From NCBI GenBank assembly GCA_947383695.1, contig OX376642.1, forward strand, positions 620,001-684,000: a DNA stretch of 64,000 bases, written 5' to 3'. How positions within the stretch are numbered: the stretch's first letter is position 1; each line of letters begins with the position of its first letter. This document shows positions 45,611-56,399 of this stretch, in pieces. The notes beneath the pieces are model-generated. The model searched no databases, had not been told where the DNA came from, and saw only the letters and a program-made list of their open reading frames with translations. A program made the translations under genes and the position numbers. This DNA comes from Actinomycetes bacterium (GTDB lineage Bacteria > Actinomycetota > Actinomycetes > Nanopelagicales > Nanopelagicaceae).

Positions 45611-47365
45611 ATGTTGCGTTCACATGAAGCTGGATCCCTGCGTAAAACACACGCAGGTGAAACCGTCACCCTCGCTGGCTGGGTTTCACGCCGCCGAGAC
45701 CATGGCGGAGTTGCCTTCATTGATCTTCGTGATGCATCAGGTTCTGTGCAGGTAGTAATTCGCGACGAGAAGGTTGCTGGCTCGCTTCGTGCCGAGTGGT
45801 GTTTGCTGATTACAGGTGAGGTTGTCGCACGCCCTGCAGGAAATGAAAATACAAATCTTGCAACGGGTGAGATTGAAGTTATGGGGGACACCGTCGTTGT
45901 TCTCTCAGAGGCTGCGCCACTTCCATTCCCAGTAGATAGCGGTGATGACACCGATATCAATGAAGAGGTTCGTTTGCGCTACCGCTACCTAGATTTACGT
46001 CGCGAAAAGCCGGCTCATAATCTTCGACTACGTTCCAAGGTGACATCAACTATCCGACGTGTAATGGAAGATGAAAACTTCCTGGAGATTGAAACACCGT
46101 ACTTAACTCGATCTACTCCAGAAGGTGCGCGTGACTTTTTAGTTCCAGTAAGACTCCAACCTGGTTCTTGGTATGCGCTACCTCAATCACCGCAGCTTTT
46201 TAAGCAACTACTTATGGTTGCCGGAATGGAAAAGTATTACCAAATAGCTCGCTGTTTCCGCGATGAGGATTTCCGAGCGGATCGTCAACCAGAGTTCACT
46301 CAGTTGGATATCGAAATGTCATTTATCGACCAAGAAGATATTTTGGCTGTGGCGGAAAAGATTGTTGCTCGAGTCTGGAAGGAAGCGGTTAATTATGAAA
46401 TTCCTCTTCCTTTGAAGCGTATGACTTATGCAGATGCGATGACCAATTACGGTTCTGATAAACCAGATCTTCGTTTCGGAAATCAATTAGTTGATCTGAC
46501 ATCTTTCTTTTCTGAGACTCCCTTTCGTGTTTTCCAAGCACCATATGTTGGTGGCGTTGTTATGCCTGGGGGAGCATCATCTGCTCGCCGCGAGTTAGAT
46601 GCATGGCAGGACTGGGCAAAGGCACGAGGTGCAAAGGGACTTGCATACATTTTGGTCAATGAGGATGGAACCCTCGGTGGACCGGTTTCAAAGAACATCT
46701 CTGAAAAAGAGACTGCAGGGATTGTTGCTGCTGCTGGCGCAAAGCCAGGGGATGCGATCTTCTTTGCAGCAGGAGAGAGAACAGCTTCCCTTAATCTTTT
46801 AGGAGCGGTTCGACTTGAGATTGGTAAGCGTTGCAATTTAATTGCTGATGGTAAGTGGGAGTTTTTGTGGGTTGTAGATGCTCCTATGTTTGAACCGACT
46901 GATGATGGTGGTTGGACTGCGGTTCACCATCCATTCACCGGACCAAAACCAGAGTTTGCCTCAACCTTTAAGTCTGATCCTGCATCTGCATTGGCCTATG
47001 CCTATGACATCGTGCTGAATGGAACAGAGTTAGGTGGCGGCTCGATACGTATCCATGACCGCACTATTCAAAAGGATGTTTTCTCTGTCATCGGTTTGAG
47101 TGATGAAGAAGCATCTAGCAAATTTGGCTTCTTACTTGAAGCATTTAACTACGGTCCACCTCCACATGGCGGAATCGCATTAGGTCTTGATCGCGTCTGC
47201 GCATTGTTAACTGGCTCAGATTCAATTCGCGAAGTTATCGCCTTCCCAAAGACTGCAAGTGGTGGAGATCCATTGACGGGTGCTCCAACTCCAATTACCC
47301 CCGCTCAACGAAAAGAGAGCGGAATTGATTGGGTTCCACAGCCTAAAAACCCGCAAGAGAGTTAA
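45611..47365 (+). CDS. aspS: Aspartyl-tRNA synthetase
   Basis: 584-aa bacterial-type AspRS. N-terminal OB anticodon-binding domain ([19 protein letters not shown]), class II core with [11 protein letters not shown] and [20 protein letters not shown], the bacterial insertion domain (about 290-410), and [14 protein letters not shown] at the end. Whether it is discriminating for tRNA-Asp cannot be read from this. An AGGA Shine-Dalgarno precedes ATG 45611. Confidence 0.96.
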   Translation: MLRSHEAGSLRKTHAGETVTLAGWVSRRRDHGGVAFIDLRDASGSVQVVIRDEKVAGSLRAEWCLLITGEVVARPAGNENTNLATGEIEVMGDTVVVLSEAAPLPFPVDSGDDTDINEEVRLRYRYLDLRREKPAHNLRLRSKVTSTIRRVMEDENFLEIETPYLTRSTPEGARDFLVPVRLQPGSWYALPQSPQLFKQLLMVAGMEKYYQIARCFRDEDFRADRQPEFTQLDIEMSFIDQEDILAVAEKIVARVWKEAVNYEIPLPLKRMTYADAMTNYGSDKPDLRFGNQLVDLTSFFSETPFRVFQAPYVGGVVMPGGASSARRELDAWQDWAKARGAKGLAYILVNEDGTLGGPVSKNISEKETAGIVAAAGAKPGDAIFFAAGERTASLNLLGAVRLEIGKRCNLIADGKWEFLWVVDAPMFEPTDDGGWTAVHHPFTGPKPEFASTFKSDPASALAYAYDIVLNGTELGGGSIRIHDRTIQKDVFSVIGLSDEEASSKFGFLLEAFNYGPPPHGGIALGLDRVCALLTGSDSIREVIAFPKTASGGDPLTGAPTPITPAQRKESGIDWVPQPKNPQES

Positions 47366-47374
47366 AGGGTCGGG

Positions 47375-47380
47375 TAGGCT
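47375..47380 (+). promoter_or_regulatory. -10 element for the DUF948-like gene, leaderless
   Basis: TAGGCT, 6 nt before the ATG at 47387. Confidence 0.5.
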
Positions 47381-47386
47381 AACAAC

Positions 47387-47749
47387 ATGGGTCCAGGTGG
47401 AATTGCAACAATAATCGCAGCCTCTTCGTTGGCTGTCATCGCTATCTCTCTTGCATATGTCGTTGTTCGAGTTGGTCGCCTTGTCGACGAGGCTAAGGCT
47501 TCCCTTAAGGTTCTCACCGATGAGACTGCACCGTTAATCGATGAGGTACATACAACTGTCACCTTGGTAAATGGACCGCTGCACAGCATTAACCGTGTCA
47601 GTAAGAATATTGAAGAGATGTCAGAAAAGGTCAGTGAAGCAACGCAAGGCTTTATGAATAAGAATGGTTCCGCGGTCAAGGTAGCTGGTGCACTTCTTTC
47701 AGCTGCACAAATGAGCAAGGGTCGCTCTAAGAAGAAGAAGGCTGAGTGA
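47387..47749 (+). CDS. DUF948-like membrane protein
   Basis: 120-aa protein with one N-terminal membrane helix (about residues 3-25), then a helical, coiled-coil-like stretch (SLKVLTDETAPLIDEVHTTV) and a basic C-terminus (GRSKKKKAE). This resembles the small DUF948 protein that precedes alaS in many actinobacteria. Function unknown. Located 9 bp upstream of alaS, so it probably provides the promoter for alaS. Confidence 0.72.
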   Translation: MGPGGIATIIAASSLAVIAISLAYVVVRVGRLVDEAKASLKVLTDETAPLIDEVHTTVTLVNGPLHSINRVSKNIEEMSEKVSEATQGFMNKNGSAVKVAGALLSAAQMSKGRSKKKKAE

Positions 47750-47758
47750 TCCTCACTA

Positions 47759-50431
47759 GTGGAATCCGCCGAGATCCGTTCGCGCTGGCTGCGCTTCTTT
47801 GAATCTGACAATCGTCAAGGGTTAACCCATACCGTTGTTCCATCAGCATCCTTAATTGCTGATGATCCAAATCTGCTCTTAGTTAACGCAGGTATGGTTC
47901 CATTCAAGCCTTACTTTCTTGGCGAGGTTACCCCTCCCTATAAGCGTGCAACCTCTGTTCAAAAGTGTGTTCGCACATTAGATATTGACGAGGTTGGAAA
48001 AACCACACGTCACGCATCCTTTTTCCAGATGTGCGGAAACTTCTCCTTTGGTGATTACTTTAAAGAGGGTGCTATCGCACTTGCTTGGGAGTTATTAACT
48101 CGCCCAATTGCAGATGGTGGATATGGTTTTCCAGAAGAAAAATTGTGGGTAACTGTTTACCTTGATGATGATGAAGCTGCAGATATTTGGCACAAGCAAA
48201 TCGGAGTTCCTAAGGAAAGAATCCAACGTCGAGATATGGCGGATAATTTCTGGTCCATGGGCGTTCCAGGACCATGCGGTCCATGCTCTGAGATTTATTA
48301 CGATCGTGGCCCTGCCTATGGTGTTGAGGGTGGACCGATCGCAGATGAAAACCGTTACCTCGAAGTATGGAACCTTGTTTTCATGCAAAATGAAAGAGGT
48401 GCAGGTGGCGGTAAGGATGGATATCCAATCCTTGGCGAGCTTCCGGCCAAGAGTATTGATACCGGTTTAGGTTTAGAGCGCACGGCAGCTTTACTTCAGG
48501 GCGTTGAAAATATTTATGAAATCGATACAACGATTCAAATTCTCAATCGTGCTTCTGAGCTCACGGGTGTGAAGTATGGGGCTTCCGAAAAATCAGATGT
48601 CTCACTTCGCGTTATCGCAGATCACGCACGAACATCAGCGATGTTGATCGGCGATGGAGTTACTCCCGGAAATGAAGGTCGTGGCTACGTTCTTCGCAGA
48701 ATGATGCGTCGCACCATTCGAAATATGCGACTTTTAGGATCAATGGATCCGATTATGTCTGAACTAACTGTTGCAGCAATTGGTGCAATGGGTCCTCAAT
48801 ATCCTGAACTAGTTTCTGATAAGAATCGCATTTTGTCTGTTAGCGTTTCAGAGGAAGAAAGTTTCTTGCAAACGCTCAAGAGTGGAACTCAGATCTTTGA
48901 TCTGGCTTCAACATCATTGAAGAAGAGTAAGAGCTCTGTGCTTCCAGGTGAAGAAGTTTTCAAACTTCACGATACATATGGTTTTCCTTTTGATTTAACC
49001 TTAGAGATGGCGCGCGAAGAGGGTCTGAGTGTTGACGAGGATGGTTTCCGTCGCCTCATGAAGGAGCAGAAAGATCGCGCCAAGGCTGACGCAAAGGCGA
49101 AAAAGTCTGGTCACACCGATGTTTCCGTATATCGCTCAATCGCCGATAAGAGCGGTAAAACTGAGTTTGTTGGGTACACACATCTCAATGCTGAATCCTC
49201 ATTGACAGGCATTTTGGTAGATGGACTTTCAGTTGCATCTGCATCAGAAGGCGATGATGTTGAGATTATTCTCAACCGAACACCTTTTTACGCTGAAGGT
49301 GGTGGCCAGTTAGCAGATGGTGGTCGCATCACATTGAGCAATGGTTCTGTAGTTGAGATTGATGATGTTCAATCACCAGTTCCTGGTGTCTCTGTTCACC
49401 GGGGAAGAGTTTTGAATGGAAGCGTTGAGGTTGGATCAGATGCTCTAGCGGAAATCGATTCCGAAAGACGCTCAGCTATCTCTCGCGCACACACCGCAAC
49501 TCACATGGTTCACAAAGCTTTCAGAGAAATTCTTGGCGAAACTGCAACGCAAGCTGGTTCAGAGAACTCTCCAGGTCGATTCCGTTTTGATTTCCCATCA
49601 ACAGGTGCCGTTTCAGCCTCAATACTCAATGATGTTGAATCACGAGTAAACACCTTGCTCCTAGACAATCTAGAGGTAACAGCAGAGAGCATGTCGCAAG
49701 CGAAGGCTAAAGAGCTAGGCGCAATGGCATTGTTTGGTGAGAAGTATGGAGATGTTGTTCGCGTTGTAAGTGTTGGAGATTGGGCCCGCGAGTTATGCGG
49801 AGGAACCCACGTTTCACGTTCTGGGCAACTTGGAATTGTGAAGTTGCTAGGGGAGTCATCAATCGGTGCGGGTGTTCGCCGCGTTGAAGCACTTGTTGGA
49901 GTAGATGCTTATCAATTTTTGGCCCGTGAACATATTTTGTTGAACTCATTAACCGAGTTAATTAAGGGTGCACGTACCGAGGAACTTCCTGAGCGTATCT
50001 CTGACCTGCTTAACAAAATGAAAGAGATCGAAAAGGAGCTTGCAACTGTTAGATCAGCACAAGCGCTTTCGCAGGTTGGAGATCTGGCCAAAACCGCCAC
50101 AGTTGTTAATGGACATTCATTTATCGGTTCAGTGATGGCCGATGGGGTCTCAGGTGATGATCTTCGAAAGATTGCGATTGATTTACGTGGACAAAACAAC
50201 AACAGTGTTGTGGCTCTCGTAAGTAGCAATGATGGAAAACCTGTTTTGGTAGTTGCGGTCAGTGATGAGGCTCGCGCTGCTGGAGTAAAAGCAGGAGCGC
50301 TAGTAAAGGTTGGCTCTACAGTTCTTGGTGGTGGCGGTGGCGGTAAGGATGATTTCGCACAAGGTGGCGGAACAAATCCTGCTAAGTCATTAGAAGCGAT
50401 CGCAGCTATCTCTCAATCTCTTCTTGGGTAA
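47759..50431 (+). CDS. alaS: Alanyl-tRNA synthetase
   Basis: 890-aa synthetase of full length. Catalytic domain with GMVPFKPYF and [15 protein letters not shown]; tRNA-recognition region; editing domain with the zinc-binding [14 protein letters not shown] and [12 protein letters not shown]-Ala domain with [18 protein letters not shown] start at 47759; no strong Shine-Dalgarno is seen in the 9-bp gap. Followed directly by ruvX. Confidence 0.96.
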   Translation: MESAEIRSRWLRFFESDNRQGLTHTVVPSASLIADDPNLLLVNAGMVPFKPYFLGEVTPPYKRATSVQKCVRTLDIDEVGKTTRHASFFQMCGNFSFGDYFKEGAIALAWELLTRPIADGGYGFPEEKLWVTVYLDDDEAADIWHKQIGVPKERIQRRDMADNFWSMGVPGPCGPCSEIYYDRGPAYGVEGGPIADENRYLEVWNLVFMQNERGAGGGKDGYPILGELPAKSIDTGLGLERTAALLQGVENIYEIDTTIQILNRASELTGVKYGASEKSDVSLRVIADHARTSAMLIGDGVTPGNEGRGYVLRRMMRRTIRNMRLLGSMDPIMSELTVAAIGAMGPQYPELVSDKNRILSVSVSEEESFLQTLKSGTQIFDLASTSLKKSKSSVLPGEEVFKLHDTYGFPFDLTLEMAREEGLSVDEDGFRRLMKEQKDRAKADAKAKKSGHTDVSVYRSIADKSGKTEFVGYTHLNAESSLTGILVDGLSVASASEGDDVEIILNRTPFYAEGGGQLADGGRITLSNGSVVEIDDVQSPVPGVSVHRGRVLNGSVEVGSDALAEIDSERRSAISRAHTATHMVHKAFREILGETATQAGSENSPGRFRFDFPSTGAVSASILNDVESRVNTLLLDNLEVTAESMSQAKAKELGAMALFGEKYGDVVRVVSVGDWARELCGGTHVSRSGQLGIVKLLGESSIGAGVRRVEALVGVDAYQFLAREHILLNSLTELIKGARTEELPERISDLLNKMKEIEKELATVRSAQALSQVGDLAKTATVVNGHSFIGSVMADGVSGDDLRKIAIDLRGQNNNSVVALVSSNDGKPVLVVAVSDEARAAGVKAGALVKVGSTVLGGGGGGKDDFAQGGGTNPAKSLEAIAAISQSLLG

Positions 50432-50860
50432 ATGATGCAACGCGGACGTCGAATCGCATTTGATTATGGGGGTGTCCGAATAGGAGTAGCGGTAAGTGAT
50501 CCTGACTCCATCCTGTGTTCACCCTTAACTACATTAAAAGCTACTGACAAAACAGTTTTTACTCAGATCGCAGAAATTCTGGGTGAGATCGAACCGATAC
50601 AGATATTTGTTGGAAACCCAGCGCTATTAAGTGGCAAAGATGGGAGTGCATCTGAAAAAGCGGTCACCTTCGCGCAGCAGCTACGTGAGATTTCAACAGT
50701 TGAGGTCATCATGGTTGATGAACGAATGTCTACAGTGAGCGCAGCTAGAAATCTTCGAGATTCAGGCAAAAATGCCAAAGATGCAAAAAATAGTATTGAT
50801 ATGGCGGCAGCTGTTGCGATTCTCGAATTTGCGATTGAGCTTCAAAAGAGATCCCAATGA
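50432..50860 (+). CDS. ruvX: Putative Holliday junction resolvase YqgF / pre-16S rRNA nuclease
   Basis: 142-aa RNase H-like protein. Acidic residues in IAFDYGGVRIGVAVSD and the IFVGNPALLSGKDGSAS and VDERMSTVSA segments match YqgF. In bacteria it processes the 5' end of 16S rRNA and is possibly active on junctions. Begins directly after the alaS stop, either at 50432 or the next ATG at 50435; overlaps mltG by ATGA. Confidence 0.92.
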   Translation: MMQRGRRIAFDYGGVRIGVAVSDPDSILCSPLTTLKATDKTVFTQIAEILGEIEPIQIFVGNPALLSGKDGSASEKAVTFAQQLREISTVEVIMVDERMSTVSAARNLRDSGKNAKDAKNSIDMAAAVAILEFAIELQKRSQ

Positions 50861-51876
50861 ATAAGCCAGCAAAGCTTTTTATAGCTGGCCTTTCTGTCTT
50901 TTTGATCACCCTACTTCTTTCCTTAATCCGACCAGGAACATCAACGGCTCCAGATTTTCAAAGCATTACTTCTGTTCAGGGGCTAGAAGAAGTAACCATA
51001 GAGATTCCCGCAGGTGCTTCTGGTTCTGATATTGGGCTAATCCTTTTCAACAATGGCGTTATCAAATCTTCGCAAGCTTATTTTCGCGTTGCAGTAGGTG
51101 ATCTCCGTTCAGAAAAGGTTGCACCGGGTGCCCATCGCCTCACGCTAAAAATTTCAGCGCAACAAGCACTTGATCAACTTCTGGATCCTGCCCGTATTCC
51201 AAATTTGATAAAAATTAATGAGGGTATGTGGAAGAGTGAGATTCAAAGCGCACTCAAGAGTTATGGGTTCACAAACGCTCAAATCAAGGATGCATTCTCT
51301 AAGGTTCTACTTCCCAAAGGTTTTTCTGATAGCGAGGGACTGCTCTTTCCAGCGCAATACTCTTTTGCCGAAGGTACTCCAGCGCTACAGGCGATTCAGG
51401 AGATTGTGGATCGTTTTTCACGAGAGCCACAGGCGAAAGAACTTTTAAAGGGAGGTAAGAAATACTCTCCTCTTAAGTTGTTAATAATCGCCTCAATTGT
51501 TCAAGCAGAGGGTGATACAAAGGATTTTCCAAAGGTCGCGCGTGTTATCTACAACCGATTAGCTATTGATATGCCGCTTCAGATGGACTCAACGGTTCAT
51601 TTCATTAAGAAGGTTCGAGGTGAGATCTTTTTAAGTCGCAACTCGACCTTACTTAGCTCGCCCTACAACACTTATCGACGGTATGGACTTCCACCAGGTC
51701 CAATAGGAAGCCCAGGAAGTGCGGCAATCGCTGCGGCGTTAAATCCAGCACCCGGCGACTGGTTGTATTTCATTACAGTTGCGCCAGGGGATACCCGTTT
51801 CACTTCGAGTATCGACGAGTTCAATACGTGGAAAGTTTTGTACACCAAGAACCGTAAGGCGGGGGCATTTAATTGA
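50857..51876 (+). CDS. mltG: Endolytic murein transglycosylase
   Basis: 339-aa membrane-anchored peptidoglycan lyase that releases growing glycan strands. N-terminal helix (about 7-25), a LysM-like segment (about 45-110), and the YceG catalytic domain with LLIIASIVQAEGDT (conserved Glu), VIYNRLAIDMPLQMDSTVHF and YNTYRRYGLPPGPIGSPG. ATGA overlap with ruvX and TTGA overlap with aroE. Confidence 0.92.
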   Translation: MNKPAKLFIAGLSVFLITLLLSLIRPGTSTAPDFQSITSVQGLEEVTIEIPAGASGSDIGLILFNNGVIKSSQAYFRVAVGDLRSEKVAPGAHRLTLKISAQQALDQLLDPARIPNLIKINEGMWKSEIQSALKSYGFTNAQIKDAFSKVLLPKGFSDSEGLLFPAQYSFAEGTPALQAIQEIVDRFSREPQAKELLKGGKKYSPLKLLIIASIVQAEGDTKDFPKVARVIYNRLAIDMPLQMDSTVHFIKKVRGEIFLSRNSTLLSSPYNTYRRYGLPPGPIGSPGSAAIAAALNPAPGDWLYFITVAPGDTRFTSSIDEFNTWKVLYTKNRKAGAFN

Positions 51877-52670
51877 TACATGCAGCTGTTTTAGGTTCGC
51901 CCATTGGCCATTCATTAAGTCCATTGTTGCACAACGTTGCGTACAAGCATCTTGGAGTTCAAGGGCAATACGAGGCAATCGAGGTCAAGTCAGGGCAACT
52001 ATCTGAGTTTTTATCGACTACTCGAAAAGATGTTTTTTCATTGACGATGCCGCTCAAAGAAGAGGCACTTGGCGTTGCACATGATGTTAGCCAGATTGCA
52101 AAGAAAATATCTGGAGGAAATACCCTTGTTCGCTCCGGTACCGGATGGAATCTGACAAGTACAGATGTTGAAGGTTTCAAGTACGCACTATTGGGTCATG
52201 GAATAAGTAAGGTTGAAAACTGTTTGATAATTGGAGCAGGTGCAACTGCTCGGGCAGCGGTGGCGGCATTATCTGATCTCGCTGAAAACATCTCAGTTCT
52301 GAACAGAAACCCAGAACGTGTAGCTCAGATGAACACAGCGGCTGGTAGAGAGGTTACATATCTTCCGTGGGAAATAAATTCGCACATCAACACCGCAGAT
52401 TTGGTGATCAATACGACTCCAGCACATGTCGCGGATCAATTTCAGTCAGTGGTTAAATCACCTCAGGGTGTGCTGTTTGAAGTTTTGTACCATCCCTGGC
52501 CAACTGTTCTTGCACAAAGCTGGACGAATTCTGGCGCGAAGGTTATTGATGGCTTGGATCTACTGATACATCAAGCAATCTCTCAAGTCGAAATATTTGC
52601 GCAACTTTCAATTAATCGCTCCGAGATGTACGACCTCATGCGCACAGCGGCTCTAGATCACCTTGGTTAA
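51873..52670 (+). CDS. aroE: Shikimate dehydrogenase
   Basis: 265-aa NADPH-dependent reductase of dehydroshikimate. Substrate-binding VLGSPIGHSLSPLLHN, catalytic Lys in TMPLKEEAL, and cofactor loop LIIGAGATARAAV. TTG start, overlapping the mltG stop. Separated from the other aro genes by the peptidase gene. A short inverted repeat follows the stop. Confidence 0.93.
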   Translation: MIHAAVLGSPIGHSLSPLLHNVAYKHLGVQGQYEAIEVKSGQLSEFLSTTRKDVFSLTMPLKEEALGVAHDVSQIAKKISGGNTLVRSGTGWNLTSTDVEGFKYALLGHGISKVENCLIIGAGATARAAVAALSDLAENISVLNRNPERVAQMNTAAGREVTYLPWEINSHINTADLVINTTPAHVADQFQSVVKSPQGVLFEVLYHPWPTVLAQSWTNSGAKVIDGLDLLIHQAISQVEIFAQLSINRSEMYDLMRTAALDHLG

Positions 52671-52675
52671 TCCAC

Positions 52676-52693
52676 ACCCATTAATTGATGGGT
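52676..52693. repeat. Inverted repeat between aroE and the peptidase gene
   Basis: ACCCAT-taattg-ATGGGT, 6-bp arms with a 6-nt loop, just after the aroE stop. No U-tract; weak terminator or operator. Confidence 0.3.
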
Positions 52694-52704
52694 TGAAACT
52701 CACC

Positions 52705-52710
52705 TAATCT
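52705..52710 (+). promoter_or_regulatory. -10 element for the prepilin-type peptidase, leaderless on GTG
   Basis: TAATCT, 6 nt before the GTG at 52717. Confidence 0.45.
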
Positions 52711-52716
52711 AATGGC

Positions 52717-53118
52717 GTGCTCTTCATTCTTGCGCTGGCAGCAATTCCTATTTCACTGGCCGATAGCAAGAGTTTCAAAATCCCCAATGTTTATCTGTGG
52801 CTACTCTTTCTGGGTTTAGCACCCTTCATTGCAGTAAATGGCCTTGGCTCGATTTCGCGGTTAGTGAGCTCTTTTCTCATTGTTCTCGCCCTTCACCTAT
52901 GTGGAATGGGCATGGGCGATGTAAAACTCCTGTGTCTAATAGTTCTCGCATTCAACTCAGATCGACTATTTTCCTCTCTCATATTTTTTTCATATCTACT
53001 TGGCGTCGCAACTATCCATGTCTTGATCCTTACCCTGAAGAGTCAGATGATGGTGAGGAAATTGCCTTTGGCTTCTAGTATTTTTGTGGGCTTGGCGCTT
53101 TATTTGGCGACGAGATAG
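52717..53118 (+). CDS. Type IV leader peptidase-like membrane protein (A24 family), minimal
   Basis: 133-aa membrane protein with about five helices. The two catalytic aspartates of A24 peptidases are present: Asp16 ([12 protein letters not shown]) and Asp68 in the GxGD motif ([10 protein letters not shown]). The N-terminal methyltransferase domain of PilD-type enzymes is absent. No pilin or secretion genes are in the window, so the substrate is unknown. Located between aroE and aroC, as in Mycobacterium (Rv2551c). Confidence 0.82.
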   Translation: MLFILALAAIPISLADSKSFKIPNVYLWLLFLGLAPFIAVNGLGSISRLVSSFLIVLALHLCGMGMGDVKLLCLIVLAFNSDRLFSSLIFFSYLLGVATIHVLILTLKSQMMVRKLPLASSIFVGLALYLATR

Positions 53119-53143
53119 CGCGGGTATCTGTCACAATAAGCAC

Positions 53144-54325
53144 ATGCGTTGGTTAACAGCTGGTGAGTCACATGGTCAGGCACTGAGTGCGATCGTTGAA
53201 GGTATTCCTGCCTCAGTCAAGGTGACTACCGCTGATATTGATTACCATCTTGAACGTCGCCGTCTAGGCGTAGGTCGTGGAGCACGACAAAACTTTGAAG
53301 CTGACAAGGTAACCATTTTGGGTGGTGTTCGTCTCGGGTTAACTCAAGGCGGTCCAATCGCGATTCAAGTGGGTAACTCAGAATGGCCTAAATGGGAAAA
53401 GGTAATGTCTGCCGATCCCGTTCCTGAAGATGAGATTAAGGATCTTGGACGAAACGCACCTTTAACCCGTCCTCGTCCAGGACATGCAGATCTTGTAGGT
53501 ATGCAGAAATATGATTTTGATGATGCTCGTCCAATTCTTGAAAGAGCAAGTGCTCGCGAAACCGCCGCACGTGTTGCATTGGGTGCGGTTGCACGTAACT
53601 TTCTTGAGCAAAGCGTAGGCATAACTATTTTGAGTCATGTTCTTTCGATTGGCTCCGTTCGCGTTCCTGAAGACACAGCTCTTCCAGCAGCAGGGGATAT
53701 GAAGCAGATAGATGCCGATCCTGTTCGTTGCGCCGATTCTGCGACTAGCCAATCGATGATCGCTGAAATTGAAAAGGCACATCGCGATGGAGACACCCTC
53801 GGTGGTGTTGTCGAGGTACTTGCATTTAATATGCCGCCTGGACTGGGCTCACATGTTCATTGGGATCGACGTTTGGATTCAAAGTTAGCCGGTGCGGTTA
53901 TGGGAATTCAGGCGATTAAGGGTGTTGAAATCGGAGATGGTTTCCAAACAGCAACCCGCAGAGGCTCTGTCGCACATGATGAGATTGAAAGGAACTCTTC
54001 GGGAAAGATTGTTCGTCGTACAGATAGAGCTGGTGGTACTGAAGGCGGAATGTCTAATGGCGAGATCTTGCGCGTAAGAGCTGCTATGAAGCCGATCTCT
54101 ACCGTTCCTAAAGCGCTAGACACCATTGATGTATCAACGGGAGAAGCGGCAAAAGCGATTAATCAGCGATCAGATGTTTGCGCGGTACCTGCTGCAGGTG
54201 TGGTCGCAGAAGCAATGGTTGCACTTGTTTTAGCTGAAGCTGTGCTTGAAAAGTTTGGTGGCGACTCTGTGACAGAAACACGTCGCAACTTTGAGTCTTA
54301 CATTGCCTCTTTGAACTTCAAGTAA
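53144..54325 (+). CDS. aroC: Chorismate synthase
   Basis: 393-aa FMN-dependent enzyme, last step of the shikimate pathway. [20 protein letters not shown] at the N-terminus, [42 protein letters not shown], and [14 protein letters not shown] are all family signatures. The ATG at 53144 is the natural start; the longer in-frame candidate at 53084 lies in the peptidase gene. CACAAT 6 nt upstream may be a leaderless -10. Confidence 0.97.
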   Translation: MRWLTAGESHGQALSAIVEGIPASVKVTTADIDYHLERRRLGVGRGARQNFEADKVTILGGVRLGLTQGGPIAIQVGNSEWPKWEKVMSADPVPEDEIKDLGRNAPLTRPRPGHADLVGMQKYDFDDARPILERASARETAARVALGAVARNFLEQSVGITILSHVLSIGSVRVPEDTALPAAGDMKQIDADPVRCADSATSQSMIAEIEKAHRDGDTLGGVVEVLAFNMPPGLGSHVHWDRRLDSKLAGAVMGIQAIKGVEIGDGFQTATRRGSVAHDEIERNSSGKIVRRTDRAGGTEGGMSNGEILRVRAAMKPISTVPKALDTIDVSTGEAAKAINQRSDVCAVPAAGVVAEAMVALVLAEAVLEKFGGDSVTETRRNFESYIASLNFK

Positions 54326-54335
54326 GAGTTCCTTC

Positions 54336-54839
54336 ATGAAAAGAGTAGTGCTGATAGGCGCACCGGGATCTGGCAAAAGCACAGTTGGTGCAGCGCTAGC
54401 TAAGGTGATGGCGCTAGATTTTATTGACACCGATCAACTCATTGAAGAGCGTGAAGGTAAGGCGATCACCGATATCTTTGTTGTCGATGGTGAGCCTCAC
54501 TTTCGAGCAATTGAATTAGAAACCCTAAAACACGTATTAACACTGAAGGATGTTGTTATAAGCCTTGGAGGCGGTGCGCCGATCTCCGACCAAGCCCAAC
54601 AACTGATCAACTCATCGGAATCGACAGTTATTTTCTTAGATGTATCACTTGCAACAGCGGCTCCTCGGGTTGGCTTTAATCGTGATCGCCCCTTACTTTT
54701 GGGAAATCCTCGCGCACAATGGCAGGCGCTTAGCGATAAACGTCGTCCTATATATGAGGCTTTAGCTGATGTGAGCATTAAGGTTGATGACATGAGTGTT
54801 GAAGCGATCATCTCTGAGATCGAAAAGAGCCTTGCATGA
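54336..54839 (+). CDS. aroK: Shikimate kinase
   Basis: 167-aa P-loop kinase phosphorylating shikimate. Walker A GAPGSGKSTVG, shikimate-binding DTDQLIE and the GGGAP loop, and lid NRDRPLL. Located 10 bp after aroC; overlaps aroB (ATGA). Confidence 0.96.
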   Translation: MKRVVLIGAPGSGKSTVGAALAKVMALDFIDTDQLIEEREGKAITDIFVVDGEPHFRAIELETLKHVLTLKDVVISLGGGAPISDQAQQLINSSESTVIFLDVSLATAAPRVGFNRDRPLLLGNPRAQWQALSDKRRPIYEALADVSIKVDDMSVEAIISEIEKSLA

Positions 54840-55891
54840 ACACCGTAAAAGTTTCGGCAGAGCATGATTACGAAGTTCTAATCGGATGCGATTGGAGTTC
54901 AGTTCTCGTTGAAAAGATTCACAAACGTACACGTGTTGCCGTTATTGTCTCTATGCAGTATTCACCGGATCTATCTGCTCTGAAGAGCCTTGATTGCGAT
55001 CTTCATCTCTTTGAAGTTCCCGATGGAGAAGATGGGAAAAGTTCAGGTGTATTGCTCAATCTCTGGAACTGGCTAGGAGCTGCAGGCTTTACCCGCTCAG
55101 ATTTAATTGTAGGAATCGGTGGGGGAGCAATCACCGATTTAGCTGGCTTTGCTGCGGCTACTTGGCTGCGAGGCGTTGATTGGATCGCTGTTCCAACATC
55201 GTTGGCGGGCATGGTTGATGCATCTGTCGGTGGAAAAACCGGGATCAATTCAGAGTACGGAAAGAACCTCATAGGCGCATTCCACTCACCATTATCGGTA
55301 ATTATTGATCCTTCATTTTTAGAGACTCTTTCACAACGTGACATTTCAGCTGGAATGGCCGAGGTCATAAAGTGTGGATTTATTGCAGATCCTGAAATTC
55401 TAAAAGTTGCGGCTCAGTGCGATGCAACATCACTTGTATCCAATAAAGCTGCGCTGCTTGATCTGATTACTCGCGCCGTTACCGTAAAGGCAACTGTGGT
55501 CTCGGCTGATTTCAAGGAGAGTTTTGCACGTGAAGCGCTCAATTACGGACATACGCTTGGACATGCAATTGAAAAGTACTCCAAGTATCAGATGCGCCAT
55601 GGTGAGGCTGTTGCTATCGGTATGGTTTTCATCGCAGAGCTAGCTGCAGCCAGATCTTTGATTGATGCACAGACTGTACAAATGCATCGAGATCTCTTGA
55701 CTCGATATGAACTTCCAACATCTTTTGAAAGATCAGCCTGGCAAAAACTGGCACCACTCTTGTCGCTCGATAAAAAAGCCCGAGGAAACACAATTCGTTT
55801 CGTAGCCTTAGATGGCATTGGCTCAACTCTACGATTAGATGACCTAACCTCCGACGAGCTAGATGCTGCCTATGAGAGAATTTCCTCATGA
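54836..55891 (+). CDS. aroB: 3-dehydroquinate synthase
   Basis: 351-aa NAD- and metal-dependent cyclase making 3-dehydroquinate from DAHP. NAD-binding GIGGGAITDLAGFAAA, VPTSLAGMVDASVGGKTGIN, and metal ligands in AEVIKCGF and NYGHTLGHAIEK. Overlaps aroK and aroQ by ATGA. Confidence 0.97.
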   Translation: MNTVKVSAEHDYEVLIGCDWSSVLVEKIHKRTRVAVIVSMQYSPDLSALKSLDCDLHLFEVPDGEDGKSSGVLLNLWNWLGAAGFTRSDLIVGIGGGAITDLAGFAAATWLRGVDWIAVPTSLAGMVDASVGGKTGINSEYGKNLIGAFHSPLSVIIDPSFLETLSQRDISAGMAEVIKCGFIADPEILKVAAQCDATSLVSNKAALLDLITRAVTVKATVVSADFKESFAREALNYGHTLGHAIEKYSKYQMRHGEAVAIGMVFIAELAAARSLIDAQTVQMHRDLLTRYELPTSFERSAWQKLAPLLSLDKKARGNTIRFVALDGIGSTLRLDDLTSDELDAAYERISS

Positions 55892-56322
55892 AGTTAATGG
55901 TTATCAATGGACCCAATCTCTCTCGATTGGATATCCGTGATTCTTCAATCTATGGCGACTTAAATTACGCCGAACTGAAATCGATGATCGATATCGCAGC
56001 GACGAAGCATGGCTTTGAAGCAGATGTTCGACAAAGCGATGATGAAGCAACGATCATCGGTTGGCTACATGAAGCAGCTGATAACACACTTCCAGTGATC
56101 ATAAATCCGGCAGCCTTTACACATTATTCCTATGCGATTCGCGATGCTGCTGAATTAGTGAAATCACCATTAATCGAAGTTCATTTATCTAACCCTTTAA
56201 GCCGCGAAGAGTTCCGCCATACCTCTGTGATTTCAGGTGTGGCTAATGGAACTATCGGTGGATTCGGGCCAAATTCCTATGTTTTAGCCATCATTGCTAT
56301 GGCAAACCTTCTTTCAAAGTAA
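55888..56322 (+). CDS. aroQ: 3-dehydroquinate dehydratase, type II
   Basis: 144-aa type II dehydroquinase. N-terminal INGPNLSRLDIRD and SIYG (catalytic Tyr), INPAAFTHYSYAIRDA and EVHLSN with a downstream FRHTSVIS match the family, with some divergence from the usual GPNLNLLGxR. Completes the aroC-aroK-aroB-aroQ operon. Confidence 0.94.
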   Translation: MKLMVINGPNLSRLDIRDSSIYGDLNYAELKSMIDIAATKHGFEADVRQSDDEATIIGWLHEAADNTLPVIINPAAFTHYSYAIRDAAELVKSPLIEVHLSNPLSREEFRHTSVISGVANGTIGGFGPNSYVLAIIAMANLLSK

Positions 56323-56330
56323 CAAACCAC

Positions 56331-56372
56331 ACCCGTCGAGCGGGTATCCTTAGACCTTCGTAAATATAAGGA
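56331..56372 (+). repeat. Two small inverted repeats between aroQ and efp
   Basis: First, ACCCG-tcgag-CGGGT (56331-56345); second, TCCTTA (56347-56352) with TAAGGA (56367-56372). Either could end the aro operon or form the efp leader. TATCCT at 56345-56350 is a possible efp -10. Confidence 0.35.
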
Positions 56373-56399
56373 CTATCGACAAGAGCGGGTGGATTAGCT

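Noticed and set aside
46483-46836. 117-codon antisense frame within aspS
   Set aside because: Antisense shadow of conserved aspS codons; composition (Ser, Ala, Pro, Arg-rich) is typical of spurious frames.
53084-53143. N-terminal extension of aroC
   Set aside because: These codons lie within the end of the peptidase gene; chorismate synthase proteins begin at [11 protein letters not shown], matching the ATG at 53144.
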